NCBI GenBank assembly: GCA_027563935.2
Contig: CM050449.1
Location: forward strand, 43,436,507 to 43,500,506
DNA length: 64,000 nucleotides
Reading direction: 5' to 3'
Source: Costus lasius
Lineage: Eukaryota > Streptophyta > Magnoliopsida > Zingiberales > Costaceae
The position numbers and the translations under genes were made by a program. Shown here piece by piece: positions 11,701-23,960 of this stretch (positions are counted from its first letter, which is position 1; each line of letters opens with the position of its first letter). A model generated the notes under the pieces. The model made no database searches. It saw nothing but the letters and a program-made list of their open reading frames with translations, and was not told the origin of the DNA.

Positions 11701-12650
11701 CCCACCTGTCTTCTTCTCTTGAGTTCCTGCACATTTGAACAAATGTGAACTCTACATGCAGTGTCCAACACCCATGAAATAGAAGAAGCAACCATGACTT
11801 CAGTCACGAAAATACCTGAGCCAAAAGTGGAAGGCTTGCTTCCCTTCTTCTCTCCTCGGAGCGCTCTACAGTCATTCTTCTAGTGACCCAACTGGCCACA
11901 GTGGAAGCATCTGTTGTCCTTTGACTGCTTTATCTTTTGTTTCAAAGCCTTGTTGTAGCTCTTGATAGGGGTTTTGCCCTTCTTTCCCTTCTTTTTATTC
12001 CCAGAAGGGACCATCAAAACAGAGGATGAAGGCTTTCCCTTCTCAAGAGTCTACTCTGTAGTGCAGAGCATATTCAGTAATTCTGCTGGAGTACAGTCAA
12101 TTTTGTTCATATTAAAATTAATAATGAACACATCGAAAGAAGCCGGAAGAGACTGCAAGATAATGTCTACAACAAGTTCCTGATTGATGGTATGACCCAG
12201 TTTCTCTAGAGCTTTTTTGTACCCAATCATCTTGAGTACGTGAGCTCTCACTGGACTCCCTTCAGTCAGTTTGCTATGAAAGAAAAGTTTCGTCAAGTTA
12301 TAGCGTTCTGTCCTTGCCTGTGCAGCATACAGTAATTTCAGATTTGCTATAATATCAATAGCAGACAAATCCTCATGCTGACGCTGGAGCTCGGACGTCA
12401 TTGACGCAAGCATAAGGCAAGCGACATCAGTACTATCACTGACGTGCTTCTCATAAGCATCTCGAACCGCCCTTGCGGCGTTCGCAGCGGGTTGAGCCGG
12501 CATTGCTGACTCAAGGACGTACAACTTTCTCTCAGCTTTGAGGACAATCTTCAGCTGTCTGTACCAGTCTGAGAAGTTTGGCCCAGCAAACTTCTCCTTT
12601 TCCAATATGGATTGCAAGTTGAGCCCTGTGGTGTTCGATGCTGCAGGAAT
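8742..12650 (-). pseudogene. gag-pol polyprotein of copia A, three nonsense mutations
   Basis: This is a single frame with no frameshift, from the proposed exon 2 start at 12650 to a stop at 8742. Domains in order are copia-type gag, zinc knuckle (C-x2-C-x4-H-x4-C), protease with DTAC, integrase HHCC (WHSRLGHIN, CKAC) and DDE core (SDRGGEY, GVSERRNRT), RT with YVDDILIIGND, and RNase H (STTEAEYVAASEA). Stops occur at 12051-12053 (CAG to TAG by comparison with D), at 11880-11882 (TGG to TAG inside the zinc knuckle), and at 10089-10091 (TAA where relatives have GAA or CAA). There is no ATG at the gag start: the codons are ACC ACA GGG CTC AAC TTG where B and C have ATG. An in-frame TAG lies immediately before codon ATT at 12650, so translation must enter by splicing, by a non-ATG start, or not at all. 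Confidence 0.93.
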
Positions 12651-14566
12651 CTACAACATAGCAAGAACAACAAGGTCAATATCCATGTTAGAATCATTCT
12701 AGGACTTAAGAGTGATTCTTTTCTCACTATTTTATCTGACTGAAAATCCAATAAAACAGCCCGAAAGAGTAAAACTCTTTTAGTGAGATGGGATCCAGAT
12801 TTCATATTTGATCTCCGCGTCCCGCTCAGGCGAGATAAGATGCACAGAGAGTTCAAGCACTAATCACTGGTAGGCAATCCATGCCAATCGCCAACCCATG
12901 CGATTCCCCTTCATCTAGGCAATCCATGAGACTGTGCCAACTGAGTTGGTATAACACAGTTTCTGATTCCTTAGATGGCTGCCTCCATATAGCTACCATA
13001 TGCTCAATTTGTAGCCTATATGGTCAAGCTGACCTGACCTACTTCCTGGACCACCACGTGCTATGCTGAGCAACGAGAAGCAATAAATCCCTTTCTCTGT
13101 AGCATGTAGGTGTAATCGCGCACCGTTTGAAGATAGCTGGGCGTGCCCACTGAGTGGGTACAATACGGCCCCAACGATAGTCAGAACAGTGAGGTTTCGC
13201 GTCAGAAGGCAATCGATAGCTTGATATTTTCGTTGGATTTTAACGGTCTTTTTATCTTCTTACTATCATACAAATTCTATAGTGATAGCTGAAGAATAAA
13301 ACATGCATGTGCTACTTACTTAAAACAGTAAATGAAAGCACCATTATCTTATGTGGTAAACGCCCATAAAACTTAAGTAAAACCCTAGTTTAACAAAAGT
13401 CTTTACTTGAGCTCTTTATGGGACTCTTGTACCTCATCCGGCCCAGCCCGGGCCCAAACGCCATCTGCAGCCCAAATGCGCCCACCAGATAGAATGCGCC
13501 TGTTCTAGAGTCGAACTCTAGACCACCCACCTAGTGAAACCAACTGCTGCAAACGCCTCTGCCATATGTGCTGTGTGCTCATGTCTGATCAAATTACATT
13601 TTAAAAACTATCTAGACATGGTTTGACACGCAGGTCAAGTATACATTTTAATAATTTCAAATGTGACTCGCAGATCACATCAAATATATTAATTTCCAGG
13701 CACACAGGCCCGAGCACAGCATACAAAATAGGGCAGCCCACATAAGATTAAATAAACACTCAATGCAACATGTTAAACATGTACTACATGTGATCCAAAC
13801 AGAAATAAAAATTTTCGAAAAACCCATGGCATCAATTTTATTTCCTTATGTGCCCCACTACCTTACAACGGTCCATTAACAGATATCCATTCGTCAGACC
13901 AAGTGAGACCCACTGCCCTTGCATGCACCCAGTCATAACTGACTTGCGTCGACCCAATGGTCGACTATGCATGCCTTAAGGGCTGAACGTCCCACATGAT
14001 TTCTGGCAAGCGGGTGTGAACCCGGGCCATAATCATGATCGTTCACTAGTCGCCTCAAACAGACATCGCTACACGCCCTTCTGCAGTCGGCTTATAGCCA
14101 CCTATACAGCTTGCGCGCACAGGTGCTATCCAGCCGCCCATCCAGGCTGTCAGATAGTCTGATTAGGCTATTGGGTCTAGACTTGACTAACGACTTCAAA
14201 AAACTGTTAACCCGTCTAAGTGTTTGAAGTAGGCGCACAGATAGATCTAGTGGAGTCGCGCATGAAGATAATTTTTCTTTGAAAAACAACTATGATACAT
14301 GCGCAAACTATGTATGTAAACTTTGCATCATGTAGTCGCATGTGAACATAAAGAAGATCTACCCAATAACTCAAACATGGATCACAACAAGGCAACCATG
14401 TATGCATCAAGTCAGAAAAAACCTGCTTTGATACCACTGAGAGGAAACCTAGTTCACAAGCATTATTCACAACAAAAAAAACTTGTCGCAGCGGAAATAC
14501 TAGGATCGCAAACATGAGTACATGATCAACCTTGTTTAACTTGTATAAGACAAGTTAGAGTATTAC
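12651..14566 (-). other. Predicted intron and leader of copia A
   Basis: Minus strand: the LTR-encoded exon ATG GCA CAG (14575-14567) is followed by donor GTAATA. The acceptor is ATGTTGTAG ending at 12651, directly before ATT CCT GCA GCA in the gag frame. The 1916-bp interval includes the rest of the 5' LTR, the PBS and the leader. No other gene is seen in it. The splice prediction rests on conservation across all copies in the window. Confidence 0.65.
14425..14436 (-). other. Primer-binding site of copia A
   Basis: The minus strand reads TGGTATCAAAGC one base after the LTR end. This is one mismatch from the tRNA-iMet site TGGTATCAGAGC. Confidence 0.85.
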
Positions 14567-16105
14567 CTGTGCCATGATGTGAGAGGCGACTTGGAAGATG
14601 AAAGGGGCGAGTGCTTCTTCTCCAAAGATGTCACACACAAGATGAGAAAGACTTTCTTCCTTGTGTTCCTTGTGCTAGCAAAGACACCAAGGAGTCTTGA
14701 TCGTCTCTAGGAAAGGATGATGTGTGTCCCCTTGGCCGGTCGAGCTTCTCTTCCTTGCATGAAGATGATCCACACGAGAGCACGAGAGCAACGAGAGGAG
14801 GAGGCGAGAGGGCTTTCGAAAACGTGGACGCACTAAAAAGAAAATTCGGCCACCACTTATGGTAAGAACCGAATTAGTAACTCCCTCCATAACTTCCCTT
14901 TAAGCGATCGAAAACTCCTCATTGATTGAACCATGCGTTCACAAGTGAACCGGTTCAATCTCAATTTGGTTCAAGCACCAAATCAAACCAGCCCTGGTTA
15001 TAATCTTCTTTGAACCAAATGGCTCAAGATCTAACCACACATCACATTAAACCCCTGATCTTTACGATCAAGCTTCAATCCTCCGATCAAAGCTTACCGA
15101 TCACATGTCCTAATCAATCAAACATGATTAGACTAGATCTCACTTTTAATCAGAGCTTAAAATCCTTTAAACTGAACTAGAATAATTCCAATCCACACGA
15201 TCTGACATAAGTAAGCCATATCATCAAATTGTGCGACCCTAAGGGTTTCCTTCAATGTCGGTAACGATAACTTACGTTATCACGACCAGAGAGAGGTATC
15301 TAGCAACACATCACTGTCTTCCAATATGAAGGAAAGAGTCTTCCAAGACTACTCCCAAACCACAGCACAAGTGTGAATCTCATTCACTTGACATACATGT
15401 TTCCCTTTGCCACTGGATGTTCTCGTCGGACAAGCGTGTCAAGCCTGTGATTCCAACATGATGAAAATGGTTAGATCAGATGAACATAGTCGTCTGGGTA
15501 TGGCCATACACATTCTCAACCATTTCATCCATAGGGCCCCTTTAGAACATCACACTCCAACCAGGAGAGGCAATCCTATATCTATCACAAGTACCCTAAC
15601 ATGACTCATGCCCACTATCCAAGATAATCCTTAATCATTATCTTTCAAATGATATGGAACTACCTCAAGATAATGCCAATCATCACTTAGAAACACAAGT
15701 GATCTCAAGTCAGAGGGAATATGCCACTTGCTTGCATACAAGGATTATTCACATTGTGACAAACAATTGAATATCCTGAGAAGGGTCAGTCCAGTACATC
15801 CAATGCACCTATGTGTCTAAATCTTATTTCATGCTCGAAGCATCCTATAAGATTAGAACACATATTAGTCTCAATCATACCAAGGCTGTCTCATGTTCAC
15901 CAAGATATCTCGACTAAGGACAATACTGAATGTCAGCTAAACTGAACATCATTGAGACATTACCCAGAAGTACACATATAACAGCAGCTAATGTAACAAT
16001 CTGAATAACAACAATTGCCTTTTTAAAACAAATATATTTAGTTTATACATGATACTGACAATAACCCAAGGCCTCAAACATTAGCCTTAAGGGCATACCC
16101 TAACA
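14438..16105 (-). repeat. 5' LTR of copia A, with LTR-encoded start codon
   Basis: It is the same length as the 3' LTR. On the minus strand it carries ATGGCACAG at 14575-14567 followed by GTAATA. For about 180 nt upstream of that ATG there is no other ATG on the sense strand, as expected for a translated leader. Confidence 0.93.
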
Positions 16106-16110
16106 CAGAC

Positions 16111-17143
16111 CGTTTCTTGGGCGTCATTAGCCCTCTTTCCATCCATACCGAAGTGGCGCAGCCCAAGGGCACTACGAGCCAACCCCCTAAAGATCCAACC
16201 CCAAGTGGGCCGCATAATCTGATTAGTAACACGGCCCAAGAACGAGCCGCGACGGTGGTGACCCAGCCCGCAACATCGAAGTTCTGCTGTTTTGTTGTCG
16301 TATGCTTGGAGCGCGTCTAAACCGCCCGCCCCTATACAAGGACGCAGAATCACATGACCAGCTTCGGAGAATATTAGGTAGTTGTTATTCATTGTCTTGT
16401 AGTTGCAGCTTGACCACTTTTGTGGCCTGCAAGAGTTGGAAGGTGGTTAGAGTTGAGTGTCTCTTGTGTATTTTGTTTGTTCCCTCCCCACTTATTCTAT
16501 AAAAGAGGAGGCAGGGCTAGGTGTTAAGTAGTTCTCTTTGGTGTTCGAGAGATCTCTTGGTGAGCTGAGAGTCGCCAGCAGTTGTGAAGACAAGCCGGAG
16601 TCTTGCCTTCGTCGTGTTCGGGTCGAAGATGTCTCTTCGATTCCAAGTTGTCCCGCATTCGGTTTGAAGTAAATCCCACCTTTCCGGTGGGTCAGGTTCG
16701 CCTGTTTGTCATTCTCTTGCACATTTCTTTGCTGCGATTTTTCTCCTTTCTCCTTCACCCACGGCTGTCCGTCCATCCGAGGCGTGGCATCTCTTGTCTT
16801 GGTTTGTTTCAGCTGCATAGGCGCGCGAGCTGAACCCCACACAACCGCAATCCCCCAACACCGGCTAAGCTTAAAACGCGCTAAGAGAGCTGCAGGAATT
16901 CGCTAAATTTGCTACGAGGTTAGTCTGCTGTATTATTTAGTTGGGTGTTGTTCTCTTCATTCGCATTCATGTTGCCCTAATCGAACTCGTCGCTATCTTC
17001 GTCGTGTTTTCTACCGGCTTCCCTACACCTTTTCGACGCATTTTCTCTTCCCTCGTCTCATGACCCTTTCCCGTTTTATCGAGCATTGTGTAAAACCCTA
17101 GAGTACGGCTTAAGGACCTCCACACCTATTAGTTGCTACATCA
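16111..17143 (+). repeat. LTR (3' end defined) of a chromovirus-like gypsy element
   Basis: The segment holds a promoter with a TATA box at 16497-16505, ends in acatca at 17143, and is followed four bases later by a tRNA-iMet PBS. Its left boundary is unclear; the LTR may include sequence left of copia A (before 7049). Short frames such as 16603-16833 show no domain. Confidence 0.6.
16497..16505 (+). promoter_or_regulatory. TATA box (CTATAAAAG)
   Basis: This core promoter motif lies in the gypsy LTR, followed by a G/T-rich leader. A start site near 16530 is expected. Confidence 0.6.
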
Positions 17144-17147
17144 ATTC

Positions 17148-17159
17148 TGGTATCAGAGG
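17148..17159 (+). other. Primer-binding site of the gypsy element, tRNA-iMet type
   Basis: TGGTATCAGAGG lies just after the LTR end and about 115 bp before the probable gag start. It is 11 of 12 with the consensus. Confidence 0.75.
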
Positions 17160-17274
17160 ACGTTGCGCGTTCGATTCTTATCGTTCGCACGATCCCTCAG
17201 CATCACATTGCATATTTCTGCATCCATTCGGTGTTTTCAGCATTTTACCTTAGTTGTCTCCCCCTTGTTTGTGC

Positions 17275-19668
17275 ATGGTGACTACGCGGTTAGAAATTAT
17301 GTCGTCCCAATACCCGGAAACCATCCCCGAAACCCAAGAGTCAGTTCAGCCTTCAGAAGGGGCTAACACCCGGTTAGAGTCTATGGTTGCGCTTGAGGCG
17401 CGGATCGATGAGAAGCTTGATGCGCTGTCCGCACGAGCGGACGCTCAATAAGCAAGCACACATGCCATGGTCTAGCAGATTTTGTCTAGGATCCAACACC
17501 TTATTGGTCAACCCAGGTCCACGGAGCATGGTCGCCCGAACTCGGTTAACCCTTCGGTGTTCGCGAACCCAGCCCCCACTAGAGAGTTGCCCCCGATGGC
17601 CGCACCCACATGGCGGCGCGCCCACGAGGATAAATGGGGTCACTCGCGACCTCATGAGGTTCCTAGGAACCCAAGTTACGGTGATGACCCCCTCGATGAG
17701 GACGATGTTTGGGTCGCACAAGGGCCCCAGACCGGTGGCTGTTTTGGGTACGCTTGGGCCGCACCTCGAACCCCAGCCCATACCCGCGTTGAGCGCGCTC
17801 GGGTTGATGATGATTTCTGTCATTTCATTCGTAACACCCCCACACCATTCACAGGTGGTCTTGACCCCACATAGTTCTTAGATTGGGTCGTGTCCGTTGA
17901 CGCGTAATTTGATTTAGCGATTGGCCTCTGCACTCGCGGGTTCGGTATGTGCGCACCTTACTTGAGGGGTCTGCGCATTTGCATTGGGAGAACGTGGAGC
18001 GCCAAAACGCACAGTAGGCTCTTCCCCCTTTCATTGAGTAGGCGGAGATGCGGTATCGCCTCCGCGAGCGTTATGTACCCCCTTCGTATAGGCAGCGCCT
18101 TCTTGATCAGTATAGTAGCCTATACCAAGGGTCAAGTACTGTCGAGGAGTACCAACTCACCTTAGAGACGTTGCAACTCCGTTGCAATTTGCAGGAGGAC
18201 CCCGAGTTAGTTTTGTCGAAATTCAAGAATGGGCTCCGTGCGGATATCCGCCGAGCCTTACCCGCTTATGGATCAGAGACCCTTGACCAGACTTTTCAGC
18301 GTGCTCGAGACATCGAGCAAGACCTTTGCGTTGCTACAAGGCGCAACGACCATGGCCCCCATAGGCATCCTCATGCGGGTGGTCCCCCGCAACCCCACCC
18401 GCGACTTGAGCATCTAGAGCCACGTCTGGACCCGCGACCTGCACCCCCGACCCTTCAGCCCCTTAGACACCAACCCCCTGAGGCTTCGCCTTCTCGGCCC
18501 ACTTGGGAGGAGATGGGCAAGGCCCCAGCGGTCGGAGCCTCTGGCCGTATTACCTGCTACAACTGTTTGCAGCCGGGTCACATGTTGCGTGAATGTCCCA
18601 AGAAGCCCGCTCGAGCTAACACAGGTCCGGCTCGCATCGCCACCATAACCCCCGCTGAAGACGATGTTGAGGCTGAGTGTTACACTAGTGGCAAGGAGTC
18701 GGGCCCGTCCACACTTGTCGTTCGTTGCAACCTTGTGCAGCCCGCGCCTACCGAGGATTGGAGGCGCTCGGGCATTTTGATGACTTAAATTAAGTGCAAT
18801 GGGCACTTGTGTAAAATCGTTATTGACGGTGGTAGCAGCCTGAACGTGGTCTCTCGAACCGCGGTCACGCGTTTCGGCCTTCCATTGGAACCCCACCTGA
18901 GACCTTACTGTATCGCCTGGGTCGATACCACAAGCCTTCCGGTCACCCACCAATGTCAGGTTCCCATCGCGTTTGGGAACTATCGTGAGAAGGTGTTGTG
19001 CGACGTTGCGACTATGGACGTCACCCACGTCCTCCTTGGCTGCCCATGGTTGTACGATAGAGACATAGTCCACTATGGCCAGTTGAACACTTATGTGTTT
19101 GACCACGATGAGTAGAAGATCCGCCTGATCCTAGCTTCGCCTAAGGAGCTTCGTGCGTCCACCTCCAAGGGCCTGATTACGCCATCGGCACCTGCCCCTC
19201 TGCCTTCCCCCATTGTCTCCCTCATGTGCACCCCCGCATTGGTTCGTGAGGCTCATGCGGCCAAGACCGTCTACGCGCTCATGGTGCGCGAAGTGCAGGA
19301 CCCTATCCCTTGCCCTGATCCGACACCTCCTATTGAGGTGTCCGCCCTCCTTGCCGAGTTTAGTGATGTCAGCCCCGAGGATTTGCCTCATGGCCTTTCC
19401 CTGGAAAGGCAAATTCAGCACGCGATTGACCTCCTCCCGGGAGCACCCCTCCCTAACCTACCCCATCATCGCCTTAACCCTGCGGAACACGCTGAGTTAC
19501 AGCGTCAGGTTGATAATCTCCTCACTAAGGGGCACATCAATGAGAGTCTTAGCCCTTGCGCCATTCCTACGCTCCTCACGCCCAAAAAGGACGGGTCGTG
19601 GCACATGTGTGTCGAAAGACGCACTATCAATCAGATCTCTGTCAAGTATCGGTTTCCCATTCCTCGGC
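17275..19668 (+). pseudogene. Broken gypsy gag-protease-RT (N-terminal) polyprotein
   Basis: The likely start is ATG at 17275. The frame is open to a TAA at 17449, continues in the same frame to TAG at 17872, then shifts. From 18048 one frame runs to the end with stops at 18786 and 19113. Recognisable parts are a gag core (18048-18350), zinc knuckle CYNCLQPGHMLREC (about 18559), retropepsin (VIDGGSSLNVVS near 18822, then THVLLGCPW) and the RT start (ALLAEFSDV, SPCAIPTLLTPKKDGSWHMC, VKYRFPIPR). RT stops abruptly near 19668, before the YxDD motif, where Athila LTR sequence begins. RNase H and integrase are absent. The motifs resemble chromoviruses of the CRM/Reina kind; the clade is not certain. 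Confidence 0.8.
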
Positions 19669-19752
19669 CTGTGGGATCGATATTTTATTACTTCGATAGA
19701 CCCGTGCACTTGCGGGTAACGCTTACTATATCCGTGGGCGCTATCAAGTTTT

Positions 19753-19770
19753 TGGCACCGTTGCCGAGGA
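19753..19770 (+). other. Primer-binding site of Athila-like F
   Basis: TGGCACCGTTGCCGAGGA is a variant of the Athila/Tat-type site TGGCGCCGTTGCCGGGGA. It follows the LTR end (ctatca at 19746) after a 6-bp spacer. Confidence 0.85.
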
Positions 19771-19903
19771 CTAATTTTGGCAATATTGACTAGATTAAGA
19801 AGTTATTAGACTAAACATTTTTAGTTTATGAATATACTTTCTTGTATTTCATTTTACACCTTTCTTGATTTAGCGAAACATCTACTTGTTAGAACTTTAG
19901 TTT

Positions 19904-22076
19904 ATGCATAGAACTCCGCGACCGGAACCTGTGATACCATTTGATTCGGAAATTGAACGAACGTTCCGGCATCGTAGAAATATTCAGAAATATCAACCCA
20001 AGAAGAGTTCGCAAACAACAATCATGGACGAAAACAAATCACTTCGTGACTTCGCTGCACCAAATGTTCAAGGACTACATTCTAGCATTGCACGTCCGCC
20101 AATAGAGGCGAACAATTTTGAGATAATATCGTCACTCTTATCAATGTTACAGCAAAACCAATTCAGTGGATCGCCGACTGAAGATCCAAACATGCATTTA
20201 TCTATTTTTCTTGAATACTGTGACACTCTTAAAATGAATGGTGTAACCACTGACGCTCTGCGGTTACGACTTTTTCCTTTTTCACTTAGAGACAGGGCAC
20301 GAGCTTGGTTACATTCATTACCATCTGGATCCATTACCACATGGGAACAACTCTCACATGCTTTCCTTGCAAAATACTTTCCTCCGAGCAAAACCGCGCA
20401 ATTAAGGAACCAGATTACTAATTTCTCTCAAAAGGAAGGTTAATCGCTATATGAGGCATGGGACCGCTTCAAGGAATTGCAGCGAATGTGTCCTCACCAT
20501 GGCCTCGAGAAATGGGTACTGGTACATACATTTTATAATGGATTGCTTTATAACACTCGTCTTACCGTTGATGCAGCCGCTGGAGGAGCCTTGATGAACA
20601 AAGCTGTCGATGAAGCCTACAATTTGATCGAAGAAATGGCGCTCAACCATTACCAATGGTTGAGCGAAAGAGGTACTTCATCTCGACAAGCCGGTAAGTA
20701 TGAACTTGACGCTCTTAGTTCTCTTGCTGCAAAAGTGGATTCGTTATCTTATAAACTTGATTCTATGAACATGCGTCCTAATTCTGCTATGTGTGAAATT
20801 TGTGGAATAGAAGGTCATTTGTCTGACACTTGTCAATTAGGAAATATGGTATCACAAGACACCCCACCTGTTTTGGTAAATGTTGTAGGGAACTTTAACT
20901 CGAGAGTCAAAAACAACCCTTATTCTAACACCTACAACCCCGAGAGGAAAAATCATCCCAACTTTTCCTATAGAAACAACAATGCAGCTCAACCTTCAAA
21001 CTTTAGGCAGCCCCCTGGATTTCATTTGTCCAATACCGGGTATCAGCCTAAACAATTTGACCAACCACCACAACCAAACACCAACACAATACCACAGGAA
21101 CAAACTTTCGAATCGCGCTTTGACAGCTTCGTGTCAGTGCAAACAAAAGCAATGGACTGCGTGTTAGAGGCAATTAAGAATTTAACCACAAACCAGAAGA
21201 TAATGGAAAACCAAATAGCCCAATAGGCTAGTACATCCACTAGACCGCTGGGCAGATTACCTTGACAGCCTGAAATGAACCCCAAAGAACATTGCAATGC
21301 CATTACCACGCGTAGTGGCAAGCAGCATGAGGAACCAGAAATGCCCAAGGATGATCATTGTGAGAATGAGACCAGAACCCCTGAATCTGAAAAACCAAAT
21401 GAACCTGTTGAGAGTGAACCACAAACGAAAGAAACAGAACCTGTTTATGTGCCTCCACCACCTTACAAACCACCCATTCCATTTCCCCAGAGGTTGGCAA
21501 AAGCAAAACTCGATCATCAATTCAGTAAATTTTTAGAAATTTTGAAGAAACTGTATATTAACATACCATTTACCGATGCTTTGTCGCAAATACCATCCTA
21601 TGCTAAGTTTTTGAAGGAAATCCTATCCAATAAAAGAAAAAAATGGAAGAACACAGCACAGTGGAGTTAACTGAGAAATGCAGCGCAATCATCCAAAACA
21701 AGTTACCACCAAAGTTGAAAGATCCAGGCAGCTTTACCATTCAATGCCTGATCGGAGACACACCTTTCGATCGAGCTTTATGCGATCTTGGTGCCAGCGT
21801 AAGTCTGATGCCACTCTCGCTTTGCAAGAATCTGGACATCAGAGACTTGAAGCTGACGAATATCTCTTTGCAATTGGCCGACCATTCTGTACGACATCCG
21901 GTAGGAATTCTAGAGGACGTGCCAATAAAGGTCGGTAAATTTTTCATTCCAGCTGATTTCGTTGTACTTGAGATGGAAGAAGACTCCAAACTTCCTATCA
22001 TACTGGGCAGACCATTTTTGGCAATTGCTAGTGCTATAATTGACGTTAAAAATGGGAAGTTAAAACTGCGCGTAGG
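19904..22076 (+). pseudogene. Broken Athila-type gag-protease
   Basis: Gag begins at ATG 19904. It carries the Athila-type gag core (NFEI, QQNQFSGSPTEDPNMHLS, LRLRLFPFSLRDRA, FLAKYFPPSKTAQLRNQI, FYNGLLYNTRLTVDAAAGGALMNK), split here into short landmarks. A CEICGIEGHLSDTC knuckle lies near 20800. Stops in the same frame occur at 20441 (TAA), 21224 (TAG) and near 21263 (TGA). A frameshift in the A-run near 21637 moves the frame to the protease part (21643 onward), which has the catalytic block LCDLGASVSLMPLS and IILGRPFLA. The coding sequence is cut just after the KNGKL block at 22076. Relatives continue into a GDLIE motif. Confidence 0.85.
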
Positions 22077-23960
22077 TGTTGGGTCCGCAAGTGCACGGAT
22101 ACTCGAAGTAATAAAATAGATATCGAACCACAGAGACCTTATTGTCAAGTACTGAATAATCGATTTCTCACTAGCTAGGCAATCGGAAAATAGTGAATCA
22201 AACTATCGAAAAGAACACGGAGAAAATATCAGAGAGGAAATTGGGACTAGGGGTTCATCTACTTTAATTTCTAATGACTAGATTAAGATAAGTATTTGTC
22301 AATCTAATTCTATTATGATAAAGGTAAAATTTACTTTTTAAATAAATTGTCTCGCTCTCGCGCAGACAATCATACAAAGAACCGATCCCCACTCTCGCAC
22401 AAGATCTATTCAATGCTAAAAATAAGTAAACCATCAGCTAAGAATTCAAGGATCACTCTCGTCCATCCGAATTCTAGGTTGATCACCTCAAGTGGAAACT
22501 CAAAGATCACTCTCGTGGATCCGAGTCTCAACACTAGTTTTACTCAAGGGTTTCCAACGACTCGATACTCAATTTCTTGCAATATCAAATCAAGTCTACA
22601 CAATAACTCAATCCAAAGTATCAGAAATTCAACATATCAATAAAATCACTAAAAATCAGAATTCGAAGAACTACCTAATCTCTTACGATAGTTCCAAACT
22701 CGACAATTCCTAGGGTTCCAAATTTCAAACAATCAACCTCTCGGTCTATTTTGCAAAACTCTAAAACATGCTGATATTTAAGACACAAAGGAGAATCAAA
22801 GAACTATCAATCACAAGAGTAAAATTATCGTAAAGAAATTAGTTTGACAAAGTTAAGATTTTCTAGTCATTAAGAAACAAAGAGATTACACCCCCATGTC
22901 CCAAAGAAAGATTAAGCTACCATGAAGAAGGAATTACAATAAAACATGTTTCTGTATGAATAGGAATCACAAAGAGGAGAAAAGAGTTATGAAACAGTGC
23001 TGTAATGAAATTACAGCACCGTATTTGCCTGGAATTAGCACTGTCACCACTATTTTGTTGATTTCTCCTCCAATAGAAATCCTTTTGCTTTGAAACTTCA
23101 GATGCATGTTCTCCTTCACTAGGTGAAGCTCTCTGTCAAATTTTGTGGCCGGAGGTGGTCTGTAGGTGGAGAACCAACTAACCCTATAAATTCTGCCTCT
23201 CCCTCAATTTCTCCATGGATTCGTGATAAAATTCATTCCTTTTACTTTGTGTGTTTTCGCCTCTTAAAGGCGAGTCCACCGCCTCTTTCGGATCTTAATT
23301 TGGAGGTCTGGATCAAAAGATATGGTCTTTGCAAGAATCGGGCAGAAAAATCAGAATTCTGAGTTCCAAAATACGGCACCGTGAAGCTTCATATGGCAGT
23401 GCCGTATTTCATTCTGTGAGTTCTGGGCAAAAAATATGGTGCCGTGAGAGTTTTTCTCTAAAATACGGTAGTGCCGTATTTCTGCCAAATCTTTCTGGTT
23501 AAATTCGTCCAATTATACGGCACCGTGTATACGTCCACGGCAGGGCCGTATTTCTGATGAGACTCTCTGGTCAAAAATGTCACAAAATACGGTACCGTGA
23601 AAGTTCTTCTGCTAAATACGGTAGTGCCGTATTTCACCCAAATATGTCCGCTGAGAAATACGGTACCGTGAGAGATCTTCTGAAAAATACGGTACTGCCG
23701 TATTTTAGCTAGAAGGTGTATTTTGCCTTGAAATTTGTTGTGTAGACTCCTCTTGATGTTTAGAATTCGTTCATACATCGATATTGCTCAAAAATCAGCG
23801 ATAATAATGCCTTTTTACCTGAAATTAATCAACAACCAAAGATTGTGTAGATTCCGAAGTATTTGGTATAAAAGGTGTAAAAACAAGGCAAAAGAGTAAC
23901 ATTATGGTTCAAAAGACTACCAAATAAGTATGAAAAACACTATGAAATTTGGAGTCATCA
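22077..23960 (-). repeat. 3' LTR of Athila-like element L
   Basis: On the minus strand it begins TGATGACTCC and ends GACCCAACA (TG...CA, 1884 bp). It is preceded on that strand by the conserved CTTGAGGACAAGCAAAG pre-LTR motif, so this is a 3' LTR of a minus-strand element whose interior lies to the right. It contains a hairpin at 22997-23019 and an array of short dyads at about 23370-23710. The 5 bp left of it (GTAGG) are not repeated at its right side, so it is not a solo LTR. Confidence 0.85.
23370..23710. repeat. Array of ACGG(T/C)ACCGT-type dyads in the Athila LTR
   Basis: Short palindromes of two kinds alternate: one around ACGGTACCGT, the other around ACGGTAGTGCCGT or ACGGCACTGCCGT. 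Each is flanked by AAATA or TATTT, and they are separated by unrelated 15-60 bp spacers. The same array occurs at about 59310-59790 on the other strand and in degraded form at 970-1050. Confidence 0.8.

Larger units (their letters stand above)
7054..16105 (-). mobile_element. Copia LTR retrotransposon A, full length
   Basis: The element is bounded by two 1668-bp LTRs (7054-8721 and 14438-16105) and a perfect 5-bp target duplication CAGAC (7049-7053 and 16106-16110). Read on the minus strand the order is 5' LTR, PBS, a leader of about 1.8 kb, gag-protease-integrase-RT-RNase H in one frame, polypurine tract (AAGTGGGAGAT, ending at 8722), 3' LTR. This is the Ty1/copia order, with integrase before RT. 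I count about 12 differences between the LTRs (about 0.7 percent), so the insertion is young. Three in-frame stops make it non-autonomous. Confidence 0.95.
19669..22076 (+). mobile_element. Athila-like fragment F (LTR end, PBS, gag, protease)
   Basis: The fragment starts inside an LTR: 19669-19746 matches the terminal LTR pattern of gtgggatcgat, ttattacttcg and gtgcacttgcggg. It continues with a PBS, gag and protease, and is cut at 22076 by an opposite-strand Athila LTR. It lies directly after a gypsy RT, so both ends are rearrangement or insertion junctions. No TSD was found. Confidence 0.75.

Noticed and set aside
22077..23960. Athila LTR as a solo LTR inserted in fragment F
   Set aside because: The flanks GTAGG and AACAC do not match, and the pre-LTR tail motif continues to the right, so it is the 3' LTR of a longer element.
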